Source: Monocercomonoides exilis
Lineage: Eukaryota; Preaxostyla; Oxymonadida; Polymastigidae
Length of the DNA: 64,000 nucleotides
NCBI GenBank assembly: GCA_001643675.2
Contig: LSRY02000040.1
Coordinates: forward strand, 648,001-712,000
Reading direction: 5' to 3'
The notes beneath the pieces are model-generated. The model saw nothing but the letters and a program-made list of their open reading frames with translations, made no database searches and had not been told where the DNA came from. Positions 21,911-34,320 of the stretch are shown here, in pieces (the first letter of the stretch is position 1; every line of letters starts with the position of its first letter). The translations under genes were made by a program, and so were the position numbers.

Positions 21911-23674
21911 GAACGATGTGTTGAAGGGAAACGATGACACGAAAAAATCTGCTATCCTTCTAAACTTACACCAACACCATTGAAGAAAGAAGACGATGAA
22001 TAATTCTGTTCTGAAATTGAAGAATTTGAGAAGGAGGAAGTGAAAATTGCATCTCTGATGTGAAATTGAAGTGAAGTGTCAACGAATTGTGCAGCTATTA
22101 GTGTACGCAGCTCCACAACACACACACATTTCTCTCATTCTGCAATTTTTCCCCTGATCGGCTGAATCGTCTAAACATGTGACATGATCAGCAGATGGCT
22201 TTCTTCCTCGTCAAACAGAATGTCACTCTTCTCTCCTTTTTCGAATGCTCTCTTCTACAGCGCCGTGTGCCTCCTCACAAGAGAACATTCCAGACAAACC
22301 AGACTCCGCTCCATGTCTCCGCTAGCCACACTTCCAAAGCCAATTCGCTCATGTGACAACAAGCACAGCTGTCCGAGCAGCGGAGAAAGAGGGGCTAAAA
22401 TTGTTGTCTTTTTCTCATCTGCTAGCAGCTCTGCTTTTTCCTTTGCGATAAAGTCGTCGCTTGTCAACAGCGCTTGCAGCACTGGCTCCATGTGCCTACG
22501 ATGCTTTCTATTTCATTGCTTCTTCCTCTTCACCTGAGCCTCCTCCAACTGCGCATATATTCATCCCATTCATTGCGCTGTATCTAATTCCCAGCTTGAT
22601 CGGAATCCTAACCAAATGACCTATTTTCGTCAGCGAATGGAAGCTCCAGAATATCATTTGCTTCCCCAAAGCCGGTGCAATCCCCCTCATGGCAGGGCAC
22701 TCAAACAGAGTGAAATCAGTTGCCGACGCATTCAGACGCTCCACTTCAGTCAGGTTGAGTCAGCAGTCAACGCTTGCCCCTCCTTCATTCTGAAGCACGA
22801 TTGACTGAATCTGCATATTCACCTCGCAGATTAGCACCTGTTCCAAAAAATGCATTGCAGTCTTCTCTGCTCCTCGCTCGATCTCAAACACAGCATGCTC
22901 ATCTGTGAAACTCAACGTTTGCAACGCAATCTTCAAAACGTCTTGCTTCCCAGCGGAGCAGCACTTTAATAGAATGACAGGTGCATCATATTCTGCAGCA
23001 AGTGCATAGCAACCTCTGTGAAGATCAGCCCATCGAAGTAATTGAATGTGTCATCGTCAGGTGTAAGCTCGCGGGTAAACGCGTTACTCAACTGGTTCAA
23101 AGACAGCTCTTTTCACACAATCACCTTCTCCGTGTTGTGGAGGTGCACGTCCACAACAGCCGCGGAGGGGAGGATCTCCAGGCCAGCCACCACACACAAT
23201 GCAGTTTCGTTGTGTTTGAATTGTATTCATAACATTTCGCCGGTTTCTTGCTCTTCTTCCCGATTCTGTAACAATAAAGAAGAAGCAGGAGAAATTCAAG
23301 CAGATTGAAATGGATCGTAAATACCTCTGTCAGCGTTGAATTTCTCTGGACAATAATTTCTTTTCTCTTTGTCATTTCAATCACACGCACAACACGGCAA
23401 GTGTGCATGAACGAAGTAAATAGAGGAAAAACACTTTGATTCTTTCGTGAGATCTTGTTGAAATGACTTCGCTTTGTGGCAAAACCGATAGAATAGGTAG
23501 AGTAGTTGAAGGAAAAGCAGAAAGAGAAGCAGCAGACGATGATGGCAATAAATCAGCATTGCGTGTTTTGAGAGAAAGGAACGAAGAAGCAGGCAAAGAA
23601 GAAGGAGAAAAAGAAGAAAAAGCAGAAGAAATGGAGGTTAAAAATGATGAAAGATTCATCAAATTATTTGACAT
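21911..23674 (-). pseudogene. ARM/HEAT-like gene, decayed
   Basis: Reading from 23674: a Ser-rich N-terminus, a likely intron (GTATTT near 23325 to TTACAG near 23266), then helical solenoid-like sequence: VAGLEILPSAAVVDVHLHN, FNYFDGLIFTEVAMHLLQN, KQDVLKIALQTLSFTDEHAV and MEPVLQALLTSDDF. In-frame TGAs interrupt the first solenoid block at about 23231 and 23115, and frames shift near 22990 and 22500. The hydrophobic heptad-like pattern suggests armadillo repeats; no specific family recognised. Either a pseudogene or a gene whose TGAs are not stops. Confidence 0.5.
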
Positions 23675-23808
23675 AAATGAAGAACATTTTTGAGTGAAAA
23701 AGATGAGGAAGAAGAAGCATTACAGAAGATATGAATCATATTTGAATTTTGTTTACCAAAAAACAAAGTTCCTTTCAGAAAAATCAAATCAATTAATATT
23801 GTCATACA

Positions 23809-23938
23809 CCCATTTCGAATTTTAATTTTTTCGTTGATCTGCAATTTGCAGAATTGATTATTTTTTAGTTCATAATGGTATAAATGAAGTAAAGAAGAGG
23901 TATATTTACGCAAAATCGATTTCTGCAAATTTCCAAGT
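23809..23938 (+). repeat. Left terminal inverted repeat of the composite transposon
   Basis: About 130 bp before the pogo insertion, with homology resuming at 25475 (AATAAAAATCTTTCATTGATC against the right repeat). Contains the small palindrome CTGCAATTTGCAG. The pogo target TA (23939-23940) lies inside this repeat. Confidence 0.7.
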
Positions 23939-23940
23939 TA

Positions 23941-25472
23941 GTTGGTTGATAACCCGGGAAAAAGTAGATAACCCGGGAAATTTTCTTAATGATCACCCCC
24001 TTTATGTGTTGTTATGAAAAAACAACGAGAGAAATTTAACCTTCGCAGATTTATATCTTTTCTTTCTTCGTCTGAATATAGAAAATATTCAACAAGGCAG
24101 CTAAGAATCCTGAAAATAATAGAAAAAGAAGGTTTCAGAGCATCAGATGTGTTCAAGGCAGGATTGATTTCAAAGAGTGCATACTACAGAGCTGTTAAGG
24201 CAAAAAATGAACAGAGAGACGTCGGAATAAATGGAAGACCCTGGAAAATCAGAAAAAAGTATCGCGATGGAATAGCAATGCAAATAAAAAATGATTTACA
24301 CCATCTCAAAGGAACAACTGCAAAGCAATGCACAAATGCAGTTTGAATGTTAATATTTCAATTATTTAATTATTTTTTTATTATAAATAGGCTTCTTTAA
24401 TTTCTTCTTCGAAAAAGAACGAAAGCGTTAATAAAAAGGCTGTGAATAAAAAGTGGGGTTATTCTTTTGTTTCCAAAATGAAAGGATGTTTATTAAAAAA
24501 GCCAACAAAACTACCTATAAACAGAATCGAACATTCAACAAGGTTCATTTTGCGTCCTTTTTTTGAAGAATTAGAAGAATTATATAAGAAGAAGTAATAT
24601 ATTCCACAATTAATATTTAATCTGGATGAAACTTACATCAAAAGAGACACAACTGAATCTACGAAGATTATCACTCTGCCGGATTGTCCAAGCCCAATTT
24701 CTCAAGAAGCACCTCTTCCTCCATCAATTTCTTTGCTTTTGCTGATTTCTGCTGACGGAGAGCATTGCAAAACTTCTGTGATCAGCCATTCTACTTTTCT
24801 TCCTCAGGAATATGCACAGGCCAACTCCGACAACTTTGTTTTCACTGCAACCACAAAGAAAGGAATGGATACTTCTTTATTTTTTGACCTATTCAAATAT
24901 GTTGTAGTTGATTCTATTGATAGAAGAAGAAAACTGATGGGATTATCAAACTTTCCTGCATGCCTGCATATGGATGGTGCAACAACACACACGAACAAAG
25001 ATGTTTTGGAACTGGCAAAGGAAAATAGGATTGATATTGTATTTCCTCCTTCACACACCTCGCACATCGTCCAACCATTAGATAAATACGTCAATGCAAA
25101 TATTAAGAAAATTATTTACACTACTGATTCAGACTTTGTGCGAAGCAATGCAGCATCAAACAGATCCAACTTCGTCACAAAACTCAAAGAAGCATTATCA
25201 GAAGCATTAAAACCTTCAACCATCGTAGCATCCTTCAGAGATTCTGGCATTTGGCCCTTAAATCCTGAAATTGTATTGAAAAACCTCAGTGAAACATCGC
25301 CTGTTGTAGGTTGCGAAGCTTCCATCAGCAAAACCCACTTAATTGATTATTCGAAGTGCAGAATTTTCACTTTCGATTAAGTTTTTTCATTTATTCACAT
25401 AAAACATTGCATTATATCTTTTTTTAATAACTTTTTTCTATTAATAATAATTTACCCGGGTTATCTACCAAC
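23941..25472 (+). mobile_element. pogo-type (Tc1/mariner superfamily) transposon
   Basis: 1532 bp flanked by TA on both sides (23939-23940 and 25473-25474). Terminal repeats GTTGGTTGATAACCCGGG and, from the right end, GTTGGTAGATAACCCGGG. The left end carries a second copy of GTAGATAACCCGGG 20 bp inside the first. TA duplication and a pogo/Fot-type transposase agree. Confidence 0.9.
24014..25380 (+). CDS. pogo/Fot-type DDE transposase
   Basis: Exons 24014-24340 and 24391-25380, joined by a 50-nt intron (GTTTGAATGT...TTATAAATAG) in phase 0. N-terminal basic helix-turn-helix-like part (STRQLRILKIIEKEGFRASD). Catalytic core: FNLDETY, then LHMDGATTHTN, then PPSHTSHIVQPLDKY, with 35 residues between the second and third Asp (DD35D). 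The sequence RDSGIWPLNP near the C-terminus is typical of the DDE_1 family. A TAA at about 24595 must be read as Gln. The frame may extend past the TAA at 25378 because no TGA follows inside the element, so the C-terminus is uncertain. Confidence 0.8.
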
Positions 25473-25474
25473 TA

Positions 25475-26097
25475 GTAATAAAAATCTTTCATTGATCAAT
25501 AAGATCAAAGTAAACATTTTTCAGAATGATTATTTTTAAAGACACATTTTCATAAATATTCTGAATTCTTAAATTTCAATCGATGAAATAAATTTTTGTT
25601 GTTTGTTATTTGTCATTATCGAAAAAAGAATATTTTGAAAAAACTTATCATTTTCCAGAAAAATAGTTTTAAAAAAATCCTATTTTTGCTTTCGTCATTT
25701 TTTTTTTAATAAACACAAAAATAACTGTTATATTTATTAAAATTTTGAATGAGATAGTAATGCTGATTTTTTGTTTTATAAATGATATTTTTTATATTTC
25801 TTTTTAATAATTTTTTTTAGGTTGTTTGATGTTAATATAATTTTCTGATGATGTGGAAAAGGAAAGAAGATTAGGTCAGTGTGGACTTGTAGACAGATTT
25901 CATTAGGATATTTTTGCGAAATAAAAAAATTTTTTCCGAAGCTCTTTAAATATTTATTTTTCAATTTTTCATGGAATAAACACAAAGCCCAAAAAAAAAT
26001 TTAAAAAAAAAAAAAAAAAAAAGAATTATAAATTCAAACAACAACATATAAACTTATATTACCATCAAACCATAATTAAAATACTTTCAAAATAAAA
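25475..26097. other. AT-rich 5' region of the fusion gene
   Basis: Begins with the remainder of the left inverted repeat (to about 25520). Then AT-rich sequence with long A and T runs (A18 near 26005-26022) up to the ATG at 26098. No other ORF supported. Confidence 0.6.
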
Positions 26098-28461
26098 ATG
26101 CCTTTTTCAAAACCTCAATCAACTCTTAATTCTCGATGCAAAGTTATTTGGAACGAAATTAAACGAATTGGCGGAGATGACGTTGATTCGTTGCTCGTAT
26201 ATCTCTTTTACAACTATAGGCAATCATCTTCAGTAATTAATGATTTACTGAAGTCTTTGAATGGTATGGTTTTTTGTTTTTTTGTATTGTGTTAAAAATA
26301 TTATTATTTCTCTCTGTTATTTTTTTCTTTTAATTTTGTTTATAATATATTTTTTTTGAAACAGAATATCACACAAAGCTGCTGGAAGACCTGTCTGTGG
26401 TGTACAACAACGCACCGTTGCACACTCAGACAACAATGCTACAAGCGCTGTCCCGCAACACATCATTATCCGATTTACAGGACTATGGATATGATGTCAC
26501 AGAGGGAAAATTTATGTATGCCAAACAAACGCTGAAAAAAAACCAAGGCTTTATCATTCCTCCTCAAAAACCTCATCTTCCGTCTTGCAAAAGTGGTTTG
26601 TGTTTATTTAATTTTTTTGAATAATTTTCTCTGTTTATTTAGGTTTGAATGAACAGGATTGGGAAAAGGGCAACAACTGGATGTTAGCCCATTCGACTGA
26701 AGCTTCAACTTCGCTTCAGTCAGCAAAGAAAAAGCAGCGAGCTGAGCCAGAATATGTCAGATACATCGAAGAAGAGGCTTGGGAAGAAGAGATCATTACT
26801 GAAAATTCATCTCAAAGGAAAAAACAATCTTCTTCCTCTTCAACATCGTCTCAACAAAATAAAAAATCTAATCCCATTTCAGAAAAAAATTCTCCATCTT
26901 CAAATTCCTCTTCTTCTCAAGCTGTTGATGCTCCAATCAACACTCCAACAAGGAGAGAAAGGGGTTCAACAAAAAACCAAAATAAAAATTCATATCACAA
27001 GCGTCATTCTTCTCCATCTCCAATTCCAATTCACAAACTATTCAAACAGAAAACAACATCATCCAATTCCTCGTCTTCCTCATCTTCCTCATCTTCCTCA
27101 TCTTCCTCATCTTTCGCAAAGAAACAGAAAGAATATTTAAATTCTTATGCAATTGAAGAATCTTCAACTTCCTTTAATAACGATGATGTGTGGGTTTGTG
27201 AACAATTAGTGGATTATGCTGCTTCACCCACATTAATTCCACCTCAAGCATTTCAAACTCTCTTTTCTTCATTTTCAAAAGAGAATGACATTTCAATACA
27301 TCAACAACAAAGCATTCAATCTTCAAATAAAGAAATATATCAACAAAGTAATTCTTCAAAAAATATTTCAAAAAAGAATGCTAAAGAAAAGTCAATTAAA
27401 AATAATTCTCATTCTCAATCTTCTTCAAATTCATTAAATTCTTCGAAAACATCATCACAAATAACAAATGGATTACCAAACTTGGGAAATACTTGCTATT
27501 TGGCTTCTCTTCTGCAATGCATGTTTTCTATCATCACGCAAAAACCATCTTTTATCAAAAAACAAACAGTTATGAAGAACACATCTTCGCGTGTTATAAG
27601 TGTTTGTCAACAACTGGTTAAAGATGGAATGGCAGTGCGTTCGTGGATCCCATCGCTTATCAACAAATGGGAAGACTTTTGCGGATATGGCAGCAGGCAG
27701 CAACAGAATGTGATAGAAGCATTTGAAAATCTTCATCAACTTCTTCAAAAAGATGAGTTGATAAGCAAGGATACCTTCAATCCTGTGCTCATTACTCATT
27801 TCAAATGTCAAAAATGTCAAAAAGTTTCTAATCATTTCAATGAAGCCTGCAGTAATGTTATTATTAATTCATCCTCTCCTCATAAAGGTCTATCTTCTAT
27901 CTTTTCAACTGAGATATTGAACGGAAATAATGCTGTCTGTTGCAATGATTGCAAGGAAAAATGCTGTGCTGCGAGATGGGAGGAAATGGCTGCATTTCCA
28001 GAGGTGCTAGCTCTCTGTCATGAATGCACTGATTCTGCTAGTTCTGCGCCTTCGAGAACGCTTCTAATTGAAACTGATCGCACTAACCAGCGCACGTTCT
28101 GCAAAGGGTTTTTAACAGAAAACATTCAACATCTTCAAGAGAGCAATAAGGAAACTATCATTTATCATCTTTCAGGACAAATACTATATAAACGTCTGGA
28201 TCAAAGAAATGGACATTACATTGCTATTGTTAAAAGGAAGAGTGGAATCAACAGTTTTTGGAGTATTTGCAATGATGAAAATGTTTCTGAATTCGATAGT
28301 GACAAATGGAGTTCTTCATGGAAAGATCTTTTCTCCCAGGGTTACACTCCTTCCCTTTCATTTTTCACAAAAGAAAAAACAAAGCCGACATTATCAGCAA
28401 TTCAATTTGGTGGTTCTTCATCTTCTTCAGAAACATTAAATGAAAACACTTCATTCACCTT

Positions 28462-28514
<53 letters not shown>

Positions 28515-29935
28515 TCATCACACCACCACATCAAACTTCTTCCATTCCACAACTTTCTTCATCAATCACATCTTCATATGGATTGGAAGCACTGAATGAA
28601 AAAAGAAAGAAAACGGGCATCTTTTCTCCCAATGAAAAGAGATTAATCTTCAAGCCCAAAACGAAACTGTGGAGTAAGTTTACAGAAGAAACAAACATCA
28701 AAGTTTCTCTTTCCCACTTCTACAAACTCACTACCAACTTTTCCAAAGCGAAAAGACGTACAGATCTCTGTGGCATGTGTGAGAAACTCAACTATCTGGA
28801 AAACAAAATGAAATCTTCACAAAACAAAAATGGACTTTCTTCTGCCGAGTTTCACACTCTGAAACTTCTTCGTCAACATCGACTAGTTGCAGAAATGCAA
28901 CGAAAACATTATCAATCAACTGTTGATAATCTGAAAGAGGGAGAAGCAGTCTTCGTCTTCGACTTCAACGAGAAATGGAAACTCCCCATCAGAAAGAACC
29001 AACTTCAACAAGAATTCTTCAACTATCAACAAGTATCTCAATTCACAATCATCTCACTTCAAAAAATTAATAATCAACAAATAAAAAGAACTTTCAACTT
29101 CTTCTCCGACTGCCTCTCAAATGATCACAGATTTGTCATTGAGTGTCTGAGATCTGTGATCAAAAGATACTTCTTCTCAGACACTCAAACTTTTAAGTTC
29201 TTCTGCGATTCAGGTCCACACAACCGTAATCGCTTCCTTCTTCACTTCATCCTCTCAAAACAATCCAAACTTCTCAAAAAGAAAAATACTCAACTCAACT
29301 TCTTCGCTGAGCACCATGGAAAAAATATCTGTGATAGTGAATTTGGTGCGTTAGTGAATGCAATCGACAACAATCTTTCGACTGAACGCATCACCACACT
29401 TCATGATTTGATCAACTTCTTCGAAAACAACATGAATACTTCGACATCTGCTTCTTCAACTTCTCAATCAAACATTTTCTCAACATCATCATCAAACTCT
29501 TCACCATCGTCAACATCTGTCAATGACTTTGAGCATGAGAGGTACTTTGAAGAATATGTACCATCTCAACAAATCTCATGGCCATCATTGTCAGTCCCTC
29601 ACATGAAAGACTACTTATATTTTGAGCGCAAGGGCTCATTTGTCTGTGTTTCAGCTGTTGGATATCTTCCTCAACGCTCTCTGGTTGCCCTCGAATCTTC
29701 GACAATGAAAGAAAAAGTTCAACGTTCAAGAAAGTCATTTCACTCTGATATCACATCATCTAACTTTTCTCTTCTTTCTTAATCTTCTCAAGATCTTCTT
29801 TCAAGGAGATTTGAGCTTCTTCTTGACTCTTCTTCTATTAATGAATCTCAAAATTGTTCTTTTGGTGTCCCCTATTAAGAAACTAGTTGTTGTGTATGCT
29901 TAGCTGGCACTCTATCGGAAGGGTGCTGGACATGA
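26098..29935 (+). CDS. Ubiquitin-specific protease fused to a DDE-like transposase domain
   Basis: Exons 26098-26263, 26365-26595 and 26643-29935 (introns GTATGG...ACAG and GTTTGT...TTAG); 1229 residues. An N-terminal helical part (LQALSRNTSLSDLQDYGYDV) and Ser-rich linkers precede a C19 ubiquitin protease domain: Cys box GLPNLGNTCYLASLLQC (Cys near 417), two CxxC pairs, and His box RNGHYIAIVKRK (His near 657). The C-terminal third has FVFDFNEKWKLPI, FKFFCDSGPHNRNRF and FFAEHHGKNICDSEFGAL, matching the order of motifs in a transposase-like family common in invertebrate genomes (DFxEN, SDG, SHGK-CD). Terminal TAA codons at 29780 and 29876 are read as Gln. It lies inside long inverted repeats, so it is probably the element's own transposase. 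Confidence 0.75.
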
Positions 29936-30020
29936 CTGTTCGGATGAGATACTGCAGCCTTTGGGCTGCTTTATCCGGACTTGGATACGACGAACAGCCT
30001 CCCAGGTGCACAATAGTTAG
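29895..30020 (+). other. Possible structured RNA element at the 3' end of the fusion gene
   Basis: GC-richer than its surroundings. GTTCGGAT (about 29938-29945) can pair with ATCCGGAC (about 29973-29980), enclosing a six-pair stem GCAGCC/GGCTGC with a TTTG loop. A weaker GCAC/GTGC hairpin precedes it. It overlaps the last codons. No tRNA, hammerhead or HDV core could be matched. Confidence 0.3.
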
Positions 30021-30537
30021 AATCCGATTGTTTTCTTGTGGTTTTTGTCCCAATGATGTCCCTATAATAAAATTGGTTATTGTCCCGCTTATATTTGTAT
30101 TTATCGAGATTCATTAATAGAGAGAGTTGTGAGGGAATTCATTGATCTTTGTGTGAGGTTTATGAAAGGGAGAGTTGTTGAGAGTGTGAAATGTTGTCTT
30201 ATCATTGTGTCTGTCTTTTTTCAATGTTGGATTTGATCTTTTTGAGTCAAAGGGAGAGAAATATCAGAAAGTGCAGAGTGGATGGAAAACAGAGGGAAAA
30301 TAGACAAGTTAGTTTTTGAACTTTTAATATAAGTATTCTTTTTTGTTTGGAATTGTCTTTGATACCTATTATTTGTTGCAATAGTACTGTTTTTTCTTAT
30401 ATCTTTTATTGTTCAAAATTGTTGATATTTAGTTAACATTTGGTGATTGTTTTGATGATTATGTGATGGAATTATGTTTTTTTGAAAGTTATTGAATCTG
30501 ATTAGAAAATATCTGACTATTTTCAATTTTTTTAATG
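30021..30537. other. AT-rich stretch without a supported gene
   Basis: 3' flank of the fusion gene inside the composite transposon. No coding frame or repeat recognised other than the target duplication at its end. Confidence 0.5.
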
Positions 30538-30606
30538 ATCAATATTAGGCCTTTGCGACAAGCAAAGTTTTGGACGTTTTTGTCGGTCGAGATGATAACT
30601 TTTGTC

Positions 30607-30609
<3 letters not shown>

Positions 30610-30667
<58 letters not shown>
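30610..30667. repeat. Homopolymer of 58 T
   Basis: Uninterrupted T run 64 bp inside the left end of the hAT-like element. On the minus strand it is a 58-nt poly(A) following CTGG. Could be a retroposed poly(A) tail or simple slippage. Confidence 0.8.
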
Positions 30668-31241
30668 CCAGCCATTACAGGTTCATTCTTTTCTTTGCAC
30701 AAGTTTTATAAATTCATAGTATATTTTTACCAATTTATATTATTCAAATATTCATTTTCTCAATTCGAAAATTTTTCCATTTCGAATATTAATGTGGGAA
30801 AGATCAAAATAGTTATTTATCGAAAAACTTGCTCACCCATCGACAAATGTTGCTGACTATGCGTTGAAAGAATAATTATCATGTGTCCTTTTATAAGGCT
30901 TTTTGTATTTTGTTTGTCATGCGAATCTCTTTGATATCAAAATAAAAATAAAATATTTCTATTTGTGTATGAAAGCAGGTGAAATAAATAAAAGCAACGG
31001 TTTTCTTTATTGTTATTTATTATAACTAAACCACATTTTCCAGAAGGAACAAGTCAGTGCTGCAAAAGCGACAAAATAAAAAAAAGATAAATTGAGGAGT
31101 GAACAGTCAAGGTATTCTTGTTTCTTTTTTACAAACAACTCGCAATTAATTCAAATTAAATTATTTTGAAATTCAAGATGCAAATCAAACGAGTGGATAA
31201 TAGGATAAAATGATGGAAACAAAGAAAATTTCTTTGAATTT

Positions 31242-31604
31242 TCAATATGTGCGATAGCTTTCCAAATCATTTTATTTTAAAGGCGTTCCATCATATAGCA
31301 TCTTCGTTGTTAAGCCTGATGGATGCAACCTTTTATTTATTGCTTTTTTGGAAGCTGATTGAAAATCAGTGGGATTTGTTATACGTTTTGCTTCATAGGA
31401 TGGATAAGAAAAAGATATAACGGCAGGCATGTTGAAGGAGAGAAAGTTGACAGATTTCCAGATTCTGTTCTGAGTGTTTAACGCACTCCATTCCTTCAAA
31501 GAAATGAATGGGATGCTTTTTTCGCTGTTCTGTCTCAGAAACTTTATCATTCTTTCTTCAAACATATGCAGATTTGCGTTGCCATTCACACCGACTGGAT
31601 ATCA
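31242..31604 (-). pseudogene. Coding remnant inside the hAT-like element
   Basis: Minus frame ending at TGA 31244-31242 after one TAA read as Gln. Contains RIWKSVNFLSFNMPAVISFS and AKRITNPTDFQSASKKAINK. It overlaps the end of the next upstream ORF by a frameshift. No transposase motif is certain. Confidence 0.35.
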
Positions 31605-31850
31605 GACAATGATACTTCATCCATCTCTTCATCAATGGTAATTTCATAGTCATCCGAAATATTACAAAAGAGCAAGATATACACAAACTTGCCTCTGTTT
31701 TTATAAGCGTTTGTGCTTTTGGATGGTTTCAAAAAGAAGTATTTGACATAGAAAGCACTATTGCTGCTTATTCAGGTTTAGAAGAATTAAAATAAGGAAT
31801 CCATCACTTTTACCAATAAAACGATGTTGAGGTGATATTTAATATCTTTG
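31590..31850 (-). pseudogene. Coding remnant with a likely intron, hAT-like element
   Basis: Exon reading FYVKYFFLKPSKSTNAYKN and ISDDYEITIDEEMDEVSLSD ends at TGA near 31590. Upstream, GTAAAAGTGATGG...AATAAGCAG gives a 50-nt intron in phase 2 that joins it to the coding-like SKILNITSTSFY. An acidic C-terminus is the only feature seen. Confidence 0.35.
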
Positions 31851-31881
31851 ATTCAGCTTCATTAATGCGAATCAGTTATTT

Positions 31882-32148
31882 TCATGCTGAAAATAATGAC
31901 TGAGAAAGACCAAAATTTTTAAAAAAACTGCGGTTCGCCTTTTGCCCGTTGGAAAAGGAATGCAGCTGTCTTACACCTGCAGACAGATCACCTCTCATCA
32001 GCCACAAGAGGATCTTAATCCGTGGCTTCCCTGAAGGCGCCACATGCTCACTATGTGTGATGCTTTCGACTTCGATACTGCCCCAATTACGGATGCTGTG
32101 ATAGCTTTTTTTCCTAATATGCCATAAGCCCATCAAATGCAAGAGCAA
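31882..32148 (-). pseudogene. Short ORF in the hAT-like element
   Basis: 88 codons ending in a true TGA (SQSLFSA then stop). Contains GKPRIKILLWLMRGD. It lies immediately upstream of the previous remnants in another frame. Possibly part of the same decayed transposase, not demonstrated. Confidence 0.3.
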
Positions 32149-34320
32149 CAGAAACAGTTACACATACAAACACACAACAAAAATGCTGAGCAAGCATATT
32201 CCTAATTATTCCTGGATTCAGTAACAATCTTGAACCTTATTAGCTGAGAAATGATAATTTTCTTTCGTTGGCTCGTTCAATTCAAAATGTGATTATTCCG
32301 AAGAAAGCATCAAAGTGAGTGAAAAAAGTCAAAAATTTTAAATACACCGCAATGGAGACAAACATATAACAGCTTCAGATTGTTCATCTAACGGTCATTC
32401 CGTTAGGAACAAAAAAAGTCCACTGCAATCTGGAGAAATGAACAAGCTTTTATATTTCAAAAAAGAAATTGGTTGAAAAATGCATCATTTGGAGATCACT
32501 TTCAAACGAGAAAGAAGTAATTCAAGCGCACGAATGAAACAATCACAATTATTGTTTAGAAAGTATCGATACAAAAATTGGAGTTAAAACAAGTTGAAAA
32601 TTCTGTAGATATTTTCATGGTTCTGAATATTCGTTGTTGTTTTATCCTCAATTTTTTATGTTGCATATTTTTTCAAAAGTTTTATCGTATTTTTCAAATT
32701 TCTATATTATTTCACTTTTTTGATATTGGATTGAAAGTCGCTTGATCTTCTCCACTTCATCTTCTAGCGTTTCTCTTTGCTCGATTTCTGATTCAGAACA
32801 ATTTGTCAGAAAACATTTCTCAATTTCACTTTTGTTTTTGTCATAATCTGAATTCAATAAAACTTTATCTCGAACTGATTTTTCTAGCTTCATTTTTCTT
32901 TTTTAAATTTGAATATCTTTCTTTTGTTTTAGCTTTCTTTTCCAATACATTGTTGCTATCACCATCTCTTAAAGAAATCTATTGCTCAATTCAGAATTGA
33001 AAGCATTTTGCATCAAAATTGTTTGTAATCAAAACACAGGTCTCAGTTAGATGAATCGTATTCATAAATAAAAGTTATTTCTTTCGAATCATTGGTAATA
33101 ATTGGATCTTGACATTGTTGATGTGATAAAAAAATAGTTGCTGTTCTTGTTGTTGTTTCATATTTGTTCTTTTCAACAGGAAAACCATTTCAGAATAAAA
33201 AACACAATAAGAAAAATAAGAAGCATTTGCATCTTTAATCAGATTTCTTGATTCAGAATTCTGTTTTGATGAAAATGAATTTATCTGTTCCTATTTTTCA
33301 GTTAATAAAGAAGATCGCCTATTTCGAAGAGTTATGTTTTCTTTGCAATCAACGAGATCTCCAAAAAGTTAGAAACAATTGAGCAACAAAATATTACAAA
33401 AACAACTCCAATAAAACGAAATGGGAAAAAAACCTTTGAGCGTGTCAATGCTGATGCTTATTCAATGCTTATTTTCTCAAAATTGCCAGTTGCACTTGCA
33501 CGCGCATTCCACCATGCATTTTTTTTTAGCAACATTCTTAATGAGGAATCTTTTTCCTTTCTGTATTTTTCTATTTAAAAAATCCTTCTCTCTCGTATTT
33601 CCGCTTTCAAATTTATGTTTTCACTTTCAATAATTAACCTTTGACCTATGTTCGTGGGACAAACACTGAATAGCGACAAACAGGAAAATTCTTGAACATC
33701 TTCTTTGCACTGCTGCATTTAAAATGAAAATTTCTGAAAAAAAACTACTTATACAATATGAAGCATAACTCAGAGAAGGTTACAAGATCATTCAAATACA
33801 CAGCCTATAGCAACGTATATATTATTATGGTGATTTTGCCAAAAATGTCAAATCCCCTTTATTATTGCAAATGCTTGAAAATTCCATCAAAAACAAGATA
33901 TTTTCCCCTGTTTCATTTGTTTTAAAACATTGCATAATTCTCTTTATAATAGTATCTAAAAACAAACACTGAATGGATGAAATGCTTTTGAAATAAATCC
34001 ATTAGACAAACAGATTATTTCGACCGACTGATCTTCCGACAGACTGATCTTTCGTCCGACTGATCTTTCGACAGATTGATCTCGACAAAGATCTGTCGAT
34101 TTCCCATAAAAGAATGATGTTTTGTTTAATAAAGTTTGATGCACCACAAATAAAGTTTTCGTCTATCAGATTATCATTCATTTAAACTGAAAAAATAGAA
34201 TATTACTCATTTTTTTGCTAATGTTTTTGTCCAAATAAAAAAGATGAAAATAAACTTATTGTCATTGTCGGTCGACTTGTCGAGGTCTTTGGTGAAAAGT
34301 CGGTCTGTCGCAAAGGCCTA
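32149..34320. other. AT-rich interior and right end of the hAT-like element
   Basis: No coding frame I can support. 34010-34110 holds several CGACC/GGTCG-type motifs (for example GACCGACTGATCTTCCGACA) similar to the subterminal motifs at both ends. Confidence 0.4.

Larger units (their letters stand above)
30546..34320. mobile_element. hAT-like element with 8-bp target duplication
   Basis: 3775 bp. Flanked by ATCAATAT on both sides (30538-30545 and 34321-34328). Terminal inverted repeats TAGGCCTTTGCGACA, followed on both sides by imperfect subterminal GTCGGTCGA-type motifs. An 8-bp duplication and short inverted ends fit the hAT superfamily (established knowledge). The interior is AT-rich with only broken minus-strand coding pieces, so it is probably non-autonomous or dead. 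Confidence 0.75.

Noticed and set aside
26645-29782. Ending the fusion gene at TAA 29780
   Set aside because: The frame stays coding-like through two TAA to TGA 29933, in line with the code used by the other genes.
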